From: Candidatus Hydrogenedentota bacterium | GTDB lineage: Bacteria > Hydrogenedentota > Hydrogenedentia > Hydrogenedentales > CAITNO01 | NCBI GenBank assembly: GCA_012730045.1 | Contig: JAAYBR010000153.1 | Span: 1 to 54,207, forward strand | Length of the DNA: 54,207 nt | Direction of reading: 5' to 3' | Shown here: one piece after another, positions 25,958 through 34,077 of the stretch | How positions within the stretch are numbered: the stretch's first letter is position 1 | How the letters are laid out: the number at the start of each line of letters is the position of its first letter | Made by a program: the position numbers and the translations under genes | Notes under the pieces: generated by a model | Databases searched by the model: none | Seen by the model: the letters and a program-made list of their open reading frames with translations, nothing else | Told to the model about the DNA's origin: nothing

Positions 25958-26842
25958 CTACTCGATGTTCTGGACCTGCTCGCGCAGCTTCTCCAGCTCG
26001 GACTTGAGCCAGAGCAGCTCGCGGGCGCTGTCCAGGTCGCGGAGCTTGGACCCCGCCGTGTTGATCTCCCGCTGCATCTCCTGCAGGAGGAAGTTCAGGT
26101 CGCGGCCCACGGGCTCCGCGGACGCGAACAGCTCGCGCGCCCGGACAAAATGCGACCGCAGCCGCACCAACTCCTCCGTCACATCCATGCGGTCGGCCAT
26201 CAGGGCCGCCTCCATCGCCACCCGATCCTCCTTCAGCGCCGGGTCGGCGCAGATTTCGCGCATCCGCTCGCGCAGGCGCTCCGTGTGGGCCGCCTGCATC
26301 TCCGGCACCCGGGCCTCCACCCGGTCGGTCGCCGCCGCCATCGCGTCAATCCGCGCCGCCATGTCCGCCATGAGCTGGGCGGCCTCCGCCTCGCGCGCCG
26401 CGTTGTACGCCGCCAGCGCCGCCGTCAGCGCCGAAGTCAGCGCCGCCAGCAGCGCTTCCTGGTCCTCCTCCGCCTCCGCATGGATGAACACCCCGTCCAG
26501 CAGGGCCAGCCGGTCCACCCCCAGGGGCGCGCCGCTTTGGAGTCCCGCCAGTTCGTTAAGCCGCTTCAGCCCCTCGATATAGCCCCGCGCCGCGTCCTCG
26601 TCCAGCGTCACCCGCGCGCGGCCCGACGCCCCAAACGCGCGGCGGATGAAGACATTCACCTTGCCCCGGGAAACCTCGCGCCGGACCACCTCACGCAGGG
26701 GCGGCTCCATGGCGCTCCACACGGGCGGCAGCTTCACCATGCACTCCAGAAAACGGCTGTTCACGCCGCTCACCTCGACGGTGATGCCCTCGCCCGCGTA
26801 CTCAACGGTCGCCCGTCCAAAGCCGGTCATGCTGCGCGCCAT
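25958..26842 (-). CDS. yicC: YicC-family endoribonuclease
   Basis: A 294-residue YicC protein, usual length. It opens with the signature SMTGFGRA and has EVSGVNSRFLE, RGKVNVFIRR, and the C-terminal DUF1732 block VGRDLNFLLQEMQREINTAGSK with likely metal-binding Glu residues. YicC-like proteins are endoribonucleases linked to stationary-phase and small-RNA control. ATG 26842 has AAGGGA about 9 nt upstream. First gene of yicC-gmk-rpoZ-coaBC. Confidence 0.94.
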   Translation of the reverse strand: MARSMTGFGRATVEYAGEGITVEVSGVNSRFLECMVKLPPVWSAMEPPLREVVRREVSRGKVNVFIRRAFGASGRARVTLDEDAARGYIEGLKRLNELAGLQSGAPLGVDRLALLDGVFIHAEAEEDQEALLAALTSALTAALAAYNAAREAEAAQLMADMAARIDAMAAATDRVEARVPEMQAAHTERLRERMREICADPALKEDRVAMEAALMADRMDVTEELVRLRSHFVRARELFASAEPVGRDLNFLLQEMQREINTAGSKLRDLDSARELLWLKSELEKLREQVQNIE

Positions 26843-26921
26843 GGATGATCCCTTGCAGTAGGTCGGGTGCCCGTCCCGCCCCCGGACGGTCTCCCGGTGA
26901 ATAATCGGTTGACAGGCCGAC

Positions 26922-26951
26922 AGTGTACACCCGCGACAGTATTCTGCGCAA
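26922..26951 (-). promoter_or_regulatory. Putative promoter of yicC-gmk-rpoZ-coaBC
   Basis: On the minus strand: TTGCGC (26951-26946), 18-bp spacer, TACACT (26927-26922), about 80 nt upstream of yicC. Confidence 0.5.
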
Positions 26952-27006
26952 CCTTTTGCCAAGTCACGGGTTAGGAGATAATCTGCATCGAGCCTTCGTC
27001 CACACA

Positions 27007-27033
27007 GTCCACCCTGTCCACAGCGTCCACCCC
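27007..27033. repeat. GTCCACnnn array (9-bp period), 3 units
   Basis: GTCCAC at 27007, 27016 and 27025, each followed by three variable bases. Reverse-complement form of the (A/G)TGGACnnn array at 37358. Confidence 0.8.
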
Positions 27034-27035
27034 CC

Positions 27036-28271
27036 TCACTCCCCGCGCCCCACCACCGACTCAAACAGCGCCACATACTCCTTCGCGCGGTCGGCCCGGT
27101 TGCAGTGGCGCTCCGCGTAAGCCCTGCCGGCTTCACCATACGCGCGGCAGGCACCCGGATCCCCATGCAGGGACAAGATGGCCTCGGCCAGCGCGTCCGG
27201 GGATTCCGGGGGGACCGCAACCCCCGCACCCGCCTCCTCCAGCAGCGCGAGGGCCTGTCCCCCCGCGCCGAGGATCATGGGCCGCGCGCAGGCCATGATC
27301 TCGAACATCTTGCTGGGAATGTTGGTCTCGAAGACCTCCCGCTTGAGCAGCGGCACAAGACAGACATCGGCGGCGGCGTAGTATTCCGGCATCTCGGCCT
27401 TCGGCCGCGCCGTCAAGAAGGTGACGTTCCCCAACCCCATTTCCCCGGCAAGCGCCATGAGCGCCTCGCGCCGCGCGCCGCCTCCGGCGAACACAAACCG
27501 GATGTCCGGCCGGTCCGCGACGCGTTTTGCGGCGTCCAGCACGGTTTCCAGCCCCTGCGACAGCCCGTGCGCGCCGATGTACAGCACGACAAAGGTCTCC
27601 CCGCCCCACCCATTCCGCTCCCGCGCCGTGTTCATGCGCGGCAGGGGGCGGAAAAAGTCCACCTCGATGCCGTTGGGGATGCAGTGCGCCCGGTCCGCGG
27701 ACACGCCGTCGGCGACGAGGGCGTCGCGCGACGCCGGGGCCACGGCCACCACGGCCGCCGCGCGGCGGTAAAGGAACTTCTCCAGAAACCGCAGCGGCGC
27801 GATGAGCAGCGGGCTGGTGATGACGCCCAGGTCCACAATCTGCCGGGGCCACAGGTCGCGCACCTCGAATACGAAGGGGCACCGCCGCCGCAGGGCGGCG
27901 ACCCAGCCGGACACGCCGCACAGCAGCTGCGGGGAGGTCGCGGCGACCACGTCCGCCGGGCCGGCGAAGAACGCCGCAACCACGGTCGAGGAAAGCATGA
28001 AGGAGAGGAAGGAGAGGCTGCGCAGAAAAACGCCCCGGTTCTTTGCGGCGAACATCCAGCAGCGCAGCACGGCCACGCCGTCCACCTGCTCGCGGGTCAG
28101 GAGGCGGCCCCGGTATTCCGGCGGCACCACGCCCTCGGGATAGTGCGGCACGCCGCAGACCACCGTCACCTGGTGCCCGAGACGCGCCCAGGCCCGCGCG
28201 TGCTCATGGGTCCGCGCCGCCGGCGCCCCCGGCTCGGGCGGGAAATACTGGCAGATGAACAGGATGCGCAC
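27036..28271 (-). CDS. WbuB/WcaI-like GT4 glycosyltransferase
   Basis: A 411-residue GT-B-fold glycosyltransferase family 4 protein. The N-terminal Rossmann domain starts MRILFICQYFPPEPGAPAAR, typical of WbuB-like capsule or O-antigen transferases, and contains FEVRDLWPR. The C-terminal domain has YIGAHGLSQGLE and the donor-binding ETNIPSKMFEIMACARPMI segment. It would add a sugar to a lipid-linked glycan at the inner membrane. It follows lysA after 33 bp on the same strand. Confidence 0.88.
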   Translation of the reverse strand: MRILFICQYFPPEPGAPAARTHEHARAWARLGHQVTVVCGVPHYPEGVVPPEYRGRLLTREQVDGVAVLRCWMFAAKNRGVFLRSLSFLSFMLSSTVVAAFFAGPADVVAATSPQLLCGVSGWVAALRRRCPFVFEVRDLWPRQIVDLGVITSPLLIAPLRFLEKFLYRRAAAVVAVAPASRDALVADGVSADRAHCIPNGIEVDFFRPLPRMNTARERNGWGGETFVVLYIGAHGLSQGLETVLDAAKRVADRPDIRFVFAGGGARREALMALAGEMGLGNVTFLTARPKAEMPEYYAAADVCLVPLLKREVFETNIPSKMFEIMACARPMILGAGGQALALLEEAGAGVAVPPESPDALAEAILSLHGDPGACRAYGEAGRAYAERHCNRADRAKEYVALFESVVGRGE

Positions 28272-28304
28272 GAAACCGGTCCCCCGCGCCGCGCGGCTGG
28301 TCGG

Positions 28305-29555
28305 TCACACTTCGTTCTGGATGATCTGGTCGAGGGTCTGCCGCCGCCGGATGAGGCGGAAGGTCCCGTCAAGCTCGCGGAGCACCTCCGCGCACTCGGG
28401 AAAGCTGTTGTAGTGCTTCGCGGCCATTCCGGCGCAGTAGGCCCCCGCGCCCTCCATCACCAGCAGGTCGCCCGGCACCGCGCGGGTCAGGGTGCGCGCC
28501 GCCAGCCCCTCGGGATTCCCCGGCTCGGGGGTGAAAAGGTCGCCGCTCTCGCAGCAGTGGCCCGCCACGATGTATTCCGCTGTCTCCCGCGTCTCCGGCG
28601 CTGCGGGCACCGTGATCAGGGGGTGCTGGGCGCCGTAGAGGCTGGGACGCAGGTTCTCCGTCATGCCCGCGTCGGCCTTGAGGAAGGTGTAGCCGTCCGC
28701 GCCCGTGTCCACCGCGTCCTCCACCGAACAGACCAGCGACCCGGCGTTCGCCACGAGATAGGTGCCCGGCTCGACCTCCAGATGCGGGCGGCGGCCGTGC
28801 TCGCGGGCGAAGGCCTCGAAGGCGGGCACGATCTGCGCGCCGATCTCCTGGAGGTTGGCCCCCTTCTCATAAGGCATCCGCGCGACCTTGTACCCCCCGC
28901 CCAGGCTCAGCCGCGTCACCTCCGGCAAGCGCGCCGCGATCCCGAGGGAAAGCCCGGCGCAACGCACCCACACCTCCGGGTCGGAGCCCGAACCGATGTG
29001 CGTGTGCATGCCCGTCACGCGCAGACCGTGGGCCTCCGCCGCCGCCAGCGCCTCGTCCAGATGCCCGTGCCAGATGCCGAAACTCGCCCCGGGGCCGCCC
29101 ACATTCGTGCGGTTCGTGGCGCCGGAGCCCAGGCCGGGATTCACCCGCACCGACACCTCCGTGTCCGGAAACAGCCGCCCGTAAGCCTCCAGCTGGCGGA
29201 TGGAGCACGCGTTGAACAGGCACCCGGCCCGCACCAGCGCCTCCAGGTCGTCCGGAAGCTCCTGCGCCGTGATCTGAATGTGCGCCGCGGGAATTCCCGC
29301 GCGCATCGCGCGGGCGGCCTCATACCCGCTGCTTGCGTCTATGTGCAGCCCGAGTTCGTGGAAAACGCGCAACACCGCCGCGTTTGGGCAGGCCTTCATG
29401 GCATACCGCGCCGTCAACCCGAAGACGTTCGGAAACGCGAGCACCTCGCGCCCCCGCGCCTCCAGCGCGGCCCGGTCATACACGAAGACCGGCGTGCCAA
29501 ACTCCCGGCGCACCCGCCGGACATCCTCTTCCGTCAAAAAAGTCAGCTTTTCCAT
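28305..29555 (-). CDS. lysA: Diaminopimelate decarboxylase (or close PLP-dependent relative)
   Basis: A 416-residue fold-type III PLP decarboxylase. The PLP Lys is in RYAMKACPN, and HTHIGSGSD, EVEPGTYLVANAG and DAGMTENLRPSLYGA follow. The catalytic Cys region is GHCCESGDLFTPE, and GAYCAGMAAKHYNSFP ends the barrel-side active site. DapDC makes L-lysine from meso-diaminopimelate. The GHCCESGD and HP sequences fit LysA better than arginine/ornithine decarboxylase; other basic amino-acid decarboxylases remain possible. GCAGGGA lies before ATG 29555. Confidence 0.85.
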   Translation of the reverse strand: MEKLTFLTEEDVRRVRREFGTPVFVYDRAALEARGREVLAFPNVFGLTARYAMKACPNAAVLRVFHELGLHIDASSGYEAARAMRAGIPAAHIQITAQELPDDLEALVRAGCLFNACSIRQLEAYGRLFPDTEVSVRVNPGLGSGATNRTNVGGPGASFGIWHGHLDEALAAAEAHGLRVTGMHTHIGSGSDPEVWVRCAGLSLGIAARLPEVTRLSLGGGYKVARMPYEKGANLQEIGAQIVPAFEAFAREHGRRPHLEVEPGTYLVANAGSLVCSVEDAVDTGADGYTFLKADAGMTENLRPSLYGAQHPLITVPAAPETRETAEYIVAGHCCESGDLFTPEPGNPEGLAARTLTRAVPGDLLVMEGAGAYCAGMAAKHYNSFPECAEVLRELDGTFRLIRRRQTLDQIIQNEV

Positions 29556-29662
29556 GGGATTTCCCTGCAAATGGCCCGTTGAACTGCATAACAAGCCTAT
29601 CACGCCCGTCCGCCGCGCCGCCACCCGGAATCCGCACAAAGGCGGCGCGTCCGGATTTCCCC

Positions 29663-29691
29663 TTGACGTCCTGTAACAAAAGGGCTAGACT
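29663..29691 (+). promoter_or_regulatory. Promoter of the lipoprotein gene
   Basis: TTGACG (29663-29668), 17-bp spacer, TAGACT (29686-29691). The leader is about 55 nt and contains AAGGAGG (29739-29745). Confidence 0.65.
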
Positions 29692-29752
29692 TTTGTATAT
29701 TTCGCAGAAAGGGCAAAGGACATCGGCCAAGAAACAACAAGGAGGTTTCTCC

Positions 29753-30439
29753 ATGAAACAGGCTTTTCTCGCGCTTTCGGCCCTGCTGTGCGTCGCCGGA
29801 CTGGTCGGTTGCCAGACCGGCGACTCGGGCGACTACCCCACTGACCAGATTTCCTGCACCTTCACCGTGGACGTAAACGACGTCGGCGTTACCGCGCGGG
29901 CCTCGTTCTGGACCACGGGCACCGGGATCGGCCCCGTCAACCTCATCCTGACGGCGGGGGACACGGTGACGGTGAACGGGGTGGCCATGCCCCGTCGCAA
30001 CGGTGTCGCCACTGACTTCTATCAGACAGCTCTCGATCCGGCGGAGCAGTACACCTTCACCTTCACCCGCGGCGACGGCACCGCCCTGACCGGAACCGTG
30101 GACACCCTTGTGCCCCTCGCGGTGACCGCCCCCGCAGCGGACGCCTCCGTGTCCCGTGCCGCCGACCTTGCGGTGAACTGGACCAACCCCATCGCGGACG
30201 GACTGGCGACCGTGACCGTGTCCGGGGAGTATCTCCAGGGCATCATGGAGGATGTCGCCGACACAGGCGCCTACACGGTGCCCGCAGGCACGCTGGTTCT
30301 GGATGCGGATGCGCCGACATCTTCCGTGCAGGGCTGGGTCACCATCTCCCGAAACCGCCTCGGCGTCATGGATCCCGGACTTGCCGGAACCGTGGCGGTG
30401 ACCACCAGCGCCACAGTGCGTTTCACCAGCACGGAATGA
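29753..30439 (+). CDS. Secreted lipoprotein of unknown function
   Basis: A 228-residue protein with a lipoprotein signal peptide: charged MKQ, a hydrophobic stretch, and a lipobox LVGC at about residues 17-20. The mature part is Thr/Val/Ala/Asp-rich and beta-strand-like, with two repeats of a TVTV..G pattern; it may be an Ig-like or cell-surface domain. No family recognised. Strong AAGGAGG ribosome site. Monocistronic: its own promoter and terminator flank it. Confidence 0.8.
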   Translation: MKQAFLALSALLCVAGLVGCQTGDSGDYPTDQISCTFTVDVNDVGVTARASFWTTGTGIGPVNLILTAGDTVTVNGVAMPRRNGVATDFYQTALDPAEQYTFTFTRGDGTALTGTVDTLVPLAVTAPAADASVSRAADLAVNWTNPIADGLATVTVSGEYLQGIMEDVADTGAYTVPAGTLVLDADAPTSSVQGWVTISRNRLGVMDPGLAGTVAVTTSATVRFTSTE

Positions 30440-30482
30440 GCGCGGAAAGACCCTAGGCAAACGGGCAGAAGCATAACCCGCC

Positions 30483-30529
30483 CGGCCCTGAAGGGCTGCC
30501 CCAAAGGGGCCCTTCAGGACCGGTGTTTT
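30483..30529 (+). terminator. Rho-independent terminator of the lipoprotein gene
   Basis: Arms 30483-30496 and 30509-30522 pair over 14 bp with one G-U, loop of 12 nt, followed by GTGTTTTG. The U-run is short but the stem is strong. It could serve both strands. Confidence 0.75.
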
Positions 30530-30551
30530 GTCCCCTCCGATCCGGAAAAGG

Positions 30552-30998
30552 TCACAGTCTGCGGGCCAACCGGATTTCCAGCCAGATGCGCGCCCAGGTG
30601 AGGTGGCCCCGGATCTTCCGGCCCAGGCCCCGAAGCAGGGTGCCCAGGATGCCCCCCTCCAGCGCGGCGTGGCGGCCGTCAGGGCCGCAGCACCAGCGCT
30701 CGCGCGCGCCGCTCAGCCGGGCGAGCACCCGCAGACGCGGGCTGTCAAAGAGGACCACCAGCCGGTCGAAGCGCTGCTCCCGCAGGACGCGCACCAGCGC
30801 GGCGGCGTTGCGCAGCCCGTGGGGCGGGGGTGGCACGGTGAGCACGTTGTCGGCGTGCTCCAGCATGGCTTTGGGGAAGCCGGGGGGCACGATGGCGGTG
30901 ATGCGGGCATGGGGGTGCGCGGCGCGAACCTGCCGCAGGGCGCGGACGAAATGGGGGCCGAGGCTGTAGAAAAGGCCTATGCGCTTAGGAACGTCCAT
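30552..30998 (-). CDS. Small hypothetical protein coupled to GT4 gene
   Basis: A 148-residue protein whose N-terminus (RIGLFYSLGPHFVRALRQVR) and alternating hydrophobic strands resemble one Rossmann half of a GT-B glycosyltransferase such as GT9, but no active-site signature is visible. It overlaps the end of the upstream GT4 gene by 14 bp, so it is probably co-translated. Possibly a truncated transferase or an accessory subunit. Confidence 0.6.
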   Translation of the reverse strand: MDVPKRIGLFYSLGPHFVRALRQVRAAHPHARITAIVPPGFPKAMLEHADNVLTVPPPPHGLRNAAALVRVLREQRFDRLVVLFDSPRLRVLARLSGARERWCCGPDGRHAALEGGILGTLLRGLGRKIRGHLTWARIWLEIRLARRL

Positions 30999-32229
30999 CG
31001 GCCACCCTTTCCAGCAGCGGCAGGTAATGCCGCCGGATCACGGCCTGCCAGTCATGCTCGGTCTCCGCCTGGATGCGGCCCGCGGCTCCCATGCGCGCGC
31101 GCAGCGCGTCGTCGTCCAGCAGGGTCTCCAGCGCCGCCTCGAGGGCCTCCGCGTCCCCCGGCGGCACGAGGAGTCCGGTCTCGCCGGGGCGGACGATGTC
31201 CGACAGGCCGCCCGTGTCCGACGCCACCACCGGGAGGCCCGCCGCCATGGCCTCCACCGCCACGAGCCCGAAGGGCTCGCGCCAGAGCGACGGCACGGCG
31301 GAGATGTCCGCCCCCTGGTACAGCGCGAGAGCCTCCGCGTGGGTCATCCAGCCCAGGGGGCGGTACCAGGGCGGCCCGCCGGCCGCCAAGTCAAAGTGCG
31401 TGGCGTGGATCTCGAAATCGTCCCGTTTCCGCGCGAGCAGCTCCCCCGCCGCCAGCAGCACGCCCAGCCCCTTGCGGGGATCCTCGACCCGGCCGGTCAT
31501 GAGGATGACCCGTTTCCCGGACCCGCCTCGCGCCGGGTCTTTCCGGGGAATGGTGTCCGCGTTCACCCCGCCGGGAATCACCGTCACCGCCGGATGATGG
31601 GGCAGCAGCTCCTCGCGCAGGGAGCGGTTCGAGACGATGATTTCGCGGAATGCCCCCAGGGACGCGGTTACCGTCTCATGGTACCGGGGCCGCCAGGCTT
31701 GCGCGGCGACGTAGTCCGACACCCAGGTGCGCCATTCGCCCGAGGCGATCTCGGGCTGCAGGGATTCGGCGGCGCAGTCGCGGCAGACGCCGGGCGTCCG
31801 CAGGAAGTCGTTCGGGCAGGGCGCGCCGGCGCGGTAGCGGAACCCGTCGCGCGCGCACATCAGCTCGTGGGCGTAATACCGGCCCACCAGGGGAAACCCC
31901 GCCAGCGCGCGCGCGACATGCGGTTTGAGGCAGAACCCATGGGTCAGCAGCACCACATCCGGCGCCCATTCCGCGACCGCCTCCCGGAAGCGCGCGGCCA
32001 CGGTGTCCGCGTTCAGGCGGTTGTGGGGGAACGACAGCGGCGTGACGGGGAACGGAAGCATGCCGTGGACCACGCCGCGCTCCTGGCTGCCCTCCTCGCG
32101 CAGGAGGAACAGGCGCACCTCCACCCCCTCCCGCTGGAGGCCCGTCATCACATGGTAGAGGTCCGCGTCCGCGCCGCCGTTGGGCGGCCAGCTGAACACC
32201 AGATCCACAAAGGCCACGCGCCGCTTCAT
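30985..32229 (-). CDS. GT4 glycosyltransferase with Cys-rich insert (paralogue B)
   Basis: A 414-residue GT-B glycosyltransferase family 4. It has MKRRVAFVDLVFSWPPNGGADADL, the C-terminal RVEDPRKGLGVLL, and the donor-site PSLWREPFGLVAVEAMAAGLPVV. Residues near 145-165 carry a Cys set (APCPNDFLRTPGVCRDC). It is a tandem paralogue of the next upstream gene, sharing the same Cys set, and its ATG overlaps that gene's stop (ATGA). Likely adds a sugar to a surface glycan. Confidence 0.87.
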   Translation of the reverse strand: MKRRVAFVDLVFSWPPNGGADADLYHVMTGLQREGVEVRLFLLREEGSQERGVVHGMLPFPVTPLSFPHNRLNADTVAARFREAVAEWAPDVVLLTHGFCLKPHVARALAGFPLVGRYYAHELMCARDGFRYRAGAPCPNDFLRTPGVCRDCAAESLQPEIASGEWRTWVSDYVAAQAWRPRYHETVTASLGAFREIIVSNRSLREELLPHHPAVTVIPGGVNADTIPRKDPARGGSGKRVILMTGRVEDPRKGLGVLLAAGELLARKRDDFEIHATHFDLAAGGPPWYRPLGWMTHAEALALYQGADISAVPSLWREPFGLVAVEAMAAGLPVVASDTGGLSDIVRPGETGLLVPPGDAEALEAALETLLDDDALRARMGAAGRIQAETEHDWQAVIRRHYLPLLERVADGRS

Positions 32230-33458
32230 GGCCGGTCCCCCGCCAAGGCGTCCCACAGGGGCCGGTAATGCGTCTTCTGAATGCGCGCCGGGGTGTGTTC
32301 GGCGAGGGCGCGCGCGCGGCCCGCCGCGCCGAGGCGCGCCCGCAGCGCCGGGTCGTCCAGCAGCCGCGCCAGCGCGTCCGCAAGGGCCGCCGCGTCGCCC
32401 GGGGGCGTCAGCAGACCCGTCTCGCCGTCCGCGACAATGCGCGCCAGCCCGCCGGTCCGGCTGGCCACGACGGGACGGCCCGCCGCCATGGCCTCCACCG
32501 CCACCAGGCCGAAGGGCTCCTCCCACACGCTGGGCACCGCGCACACGGCGGCGCGCGCGTAAAGGGCCGGCATCTGGTCGTGGGCCACCCAGCCCAGGGG
32601 CTCCAGCCAGGGTCTTCCGGGACCGCCGGGGGCCAGCGTTGCGGCCACGCGGAAATCCTGCCGGCGCGCCCACAGCCGGTCGGCGGCCTCCGCCAGCACG
32701 GCAAACCCCTTCACGGGGTCTTCCGCCCGGCCCGGCATGAGGACAGTCAGGGGTTCCGCCACCGAACCGGGGGGGATTTCGAGAAAGGGGTCCAGGTCCG
32801 TGAAACTCGGAACGATCCGCACCGACACTGGCAGGCCGCCCAGCGCCGCCGCCATGGATTCCGTCGAGACCAGGGCCACCCGCACGCGCGCCAGCGCGTC
32901 GCGCACCAGCGCCGCATATTCCGGCTTCCAGCACGCCGCGCCCAGGTATTCGCGGAGCCAGGCGTTGGTCTCGCCGTTGCGGATGGCGCCGCCCCACCGC
33001 CGGAGCGAGCAGTCGCGGCAGAGTTGCGGCGTCTCCAGAAACGCGTTGGGGCAGGGCGCGCCGTCGAGGAACCGCGTGATGTCGCGGAGACACGCCGCCT
33101 CGTGGGCGTGGTAGCGCGAGACCAGCGGCCAATCCCCCAGCGCGGCCAGCAGGTAGGGCTTCATCAGAAACCCCTGGCCCGCAAACACAGCGTCCGGATG
33201 CCAGGCGTCCACGGCGGCGCGAAACCGCTCCGCCACGTGCGGTCCGGTGAAATCGCCCGTGGAAAAGGAGAGGATTTCGGCGGGAAAGGGAAGCTCCCCC
33301 GTAATGCGCCCCCGTTCCCAGGTGGCCTCGTCGCGCGCGGCGAAGAGCCGGACCTCGTGCCCCATGCCCGCCGCGCCGCGCAGGACGTGGAACATGTCCA
33401 CATCCCCGCCCCCGTGCGGCGGCCAGGAGAACATCATGTCGGCGAAGGCGATGCGCAT
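32226..33458 (-). CDS. GT4 glycosyltransferase with Cys-rich insert (paralogue A)
   Basis: A 410-residue GT4 protein, first gene of the three-gene minus-strand unit ending at 30552. It opens MRIAFADMMFSWPPHGGGDVDM and has the donor-site PSVWEEPFGLVAVEAMAAGRPVV. It carries the same Cys arrangement as its paralogue (APCPNAFLETPQLCRDC). Start at 33458 begins the beta-strand typical of GT-B N-termini. The adjacent TGC-TATAAT promoter (33495-33490) fits its 5' end. Confidence 0.87.
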   Translation of the reverse strand: MRIAFADMMFSWPPHGGGDVDMFHVLRGAAGMGHEVRLFAARDEATWERGRITGELPFPAEILSFSTGDFTGPHVAERFRAAVDAWHPDAVFAGQGFLMKPYLLAALGDWPLVSRYHAHEAACLRDITRFLDGAPCPNAFLETPQLCRDCSLRRWGGAIRNGETNAWLREYLGAACWKPEYAALVRDALARVRVALVSTESMAAALGGLPVSVRIVPSFTDLDPFLEIPPGSVAEPLTVLMPGRAEDPVKGFAVLAEAADRLWARRQDFRVAATLAPGGPGRPWLEPLGWVAHDQMPALYARAAVCAVPSVWEEPFGLVAVEAMAAGRPVVASRTGGLARIVADGETGLLTPPGDAAALADALARLLDDPALRARLGAAGRARALAEHTPARIQKTHYRPLWDALAGDRP

Positions 33459-33489
33459 GGCGGGTTTCCGTGGGTGCTGCCCGTGGCCG

Positions 33490-33495
33490 ATTATA
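33490..33495 (-). promoter_or_regulatory. Extended -10 (TGC-TATAAT) upstream of the GT4 pair
   Basis: On the minus strand: TGCTATAAT. The -35 region is poor (GGGCGT at 17 bp). About 30 nt upstream of the GT4 start. It is divergent from the plus-strand promoter at 33530. Confidence 0.5.
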
Positions 33496-33529
33496 GCACG
33501 CGCCCTGAAGGCACGCCCGGCGGTCCCGA

Positions 33530-33559
33530 TTGCGCGGCGGCGGGCGGTGCGGGTACACT
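33530..33559 (+). promoter_or_regulatory. Promoter of the 33586-37339 operon
   Basis: TTGCGC (33530-33535), 18-bp spacer, TACACT (33554-33559), about 27 nt before ATG 33586. Confidence 0.55.
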
Positions 33560-33585
33560 TCGGGAAACCTGCGAGGACGGTCTTT

Positions 33586-34077
33586 ATGCCCCTGGGTTCT
33601 GACGAGATGCGCGACATCTTCAACCGGACGGTGGTGGTCCGCAAGCCGACTTACGGCATTGTGAGCGGCTACCACGAGCTGCCCTATTTCTGCCTGGGAC
33701 AGCCCCTGGAGCCGTCGCGCGGCGCGTTCATGGTGCGCGGCAAGGTGCAGGTGTCGCCGCGCTTCGTGATCCGGCCCACCCACCTTAACCCCAGCTACGG
33801 CGAGATTTTCGGCGAGGACGGCGTGGACAACGATCTGTCCGGCCGCCTCTTCGGGTTCCTGGGCTTTCGCGGCAAGCCCGTGGAGTGCAGCTCCGAGCAT
33901 CTCCATGTCGAGCATGTGGACATCTCGGTGGACGAGCTGCTCAGCCGGAAACTGGACGAGATGGAGCGGCAGGAGGACATCACCACGGGGGTGATCCTCA
34001 CGCCGGAAAGCCGCTACTACCAGATCTCCGTCGAACGGTTCATCGCGTCGGTCCTCGACGACGAGTTTGGCCGGTGA
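33586..34077 (+). CDS. Hypothetical protein, operon leader
   Basis: A 163-residue soluble protein. No domain recognised. Features: no signal peptide, Pro/Tyr-rich N-terminal half (PTYGIVSGYHELPYFCLGQ), a central VRGKVQVSPRFVIRP strand pair and an acidic ISVDELLSRKLDEMERQ helix. GAGGA lies 9 nt before ATG 33586. Its stop overlaps the next gene (GTGA). Position before two secreted proteins of unknown function suggests a shared pathway. Confidence 0.7.
   Translation: MPLGSDEMRDIFNRTVVVRKPTYGIVSGYHELPYFCLGQPLEPSRGAFMVRGKVQVSPRFVIRPTHLNPSYGEIFGEDGVDNDLSGRLFGFLGFRGKPVECSSEHLHVEHVDISVDELLSRKLDEMERQEDITTGVILTPESRYYQISVERFIASVLDDEFGR

Noticed and set aside
30985-33915. A 976-residue minus-strand frame spanning two glycosyltransferases
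   Set aside because: Only 30985-32229 shows a GT4 sequence with a proper start; the rest is the wrong frame of the tandem paralogue.
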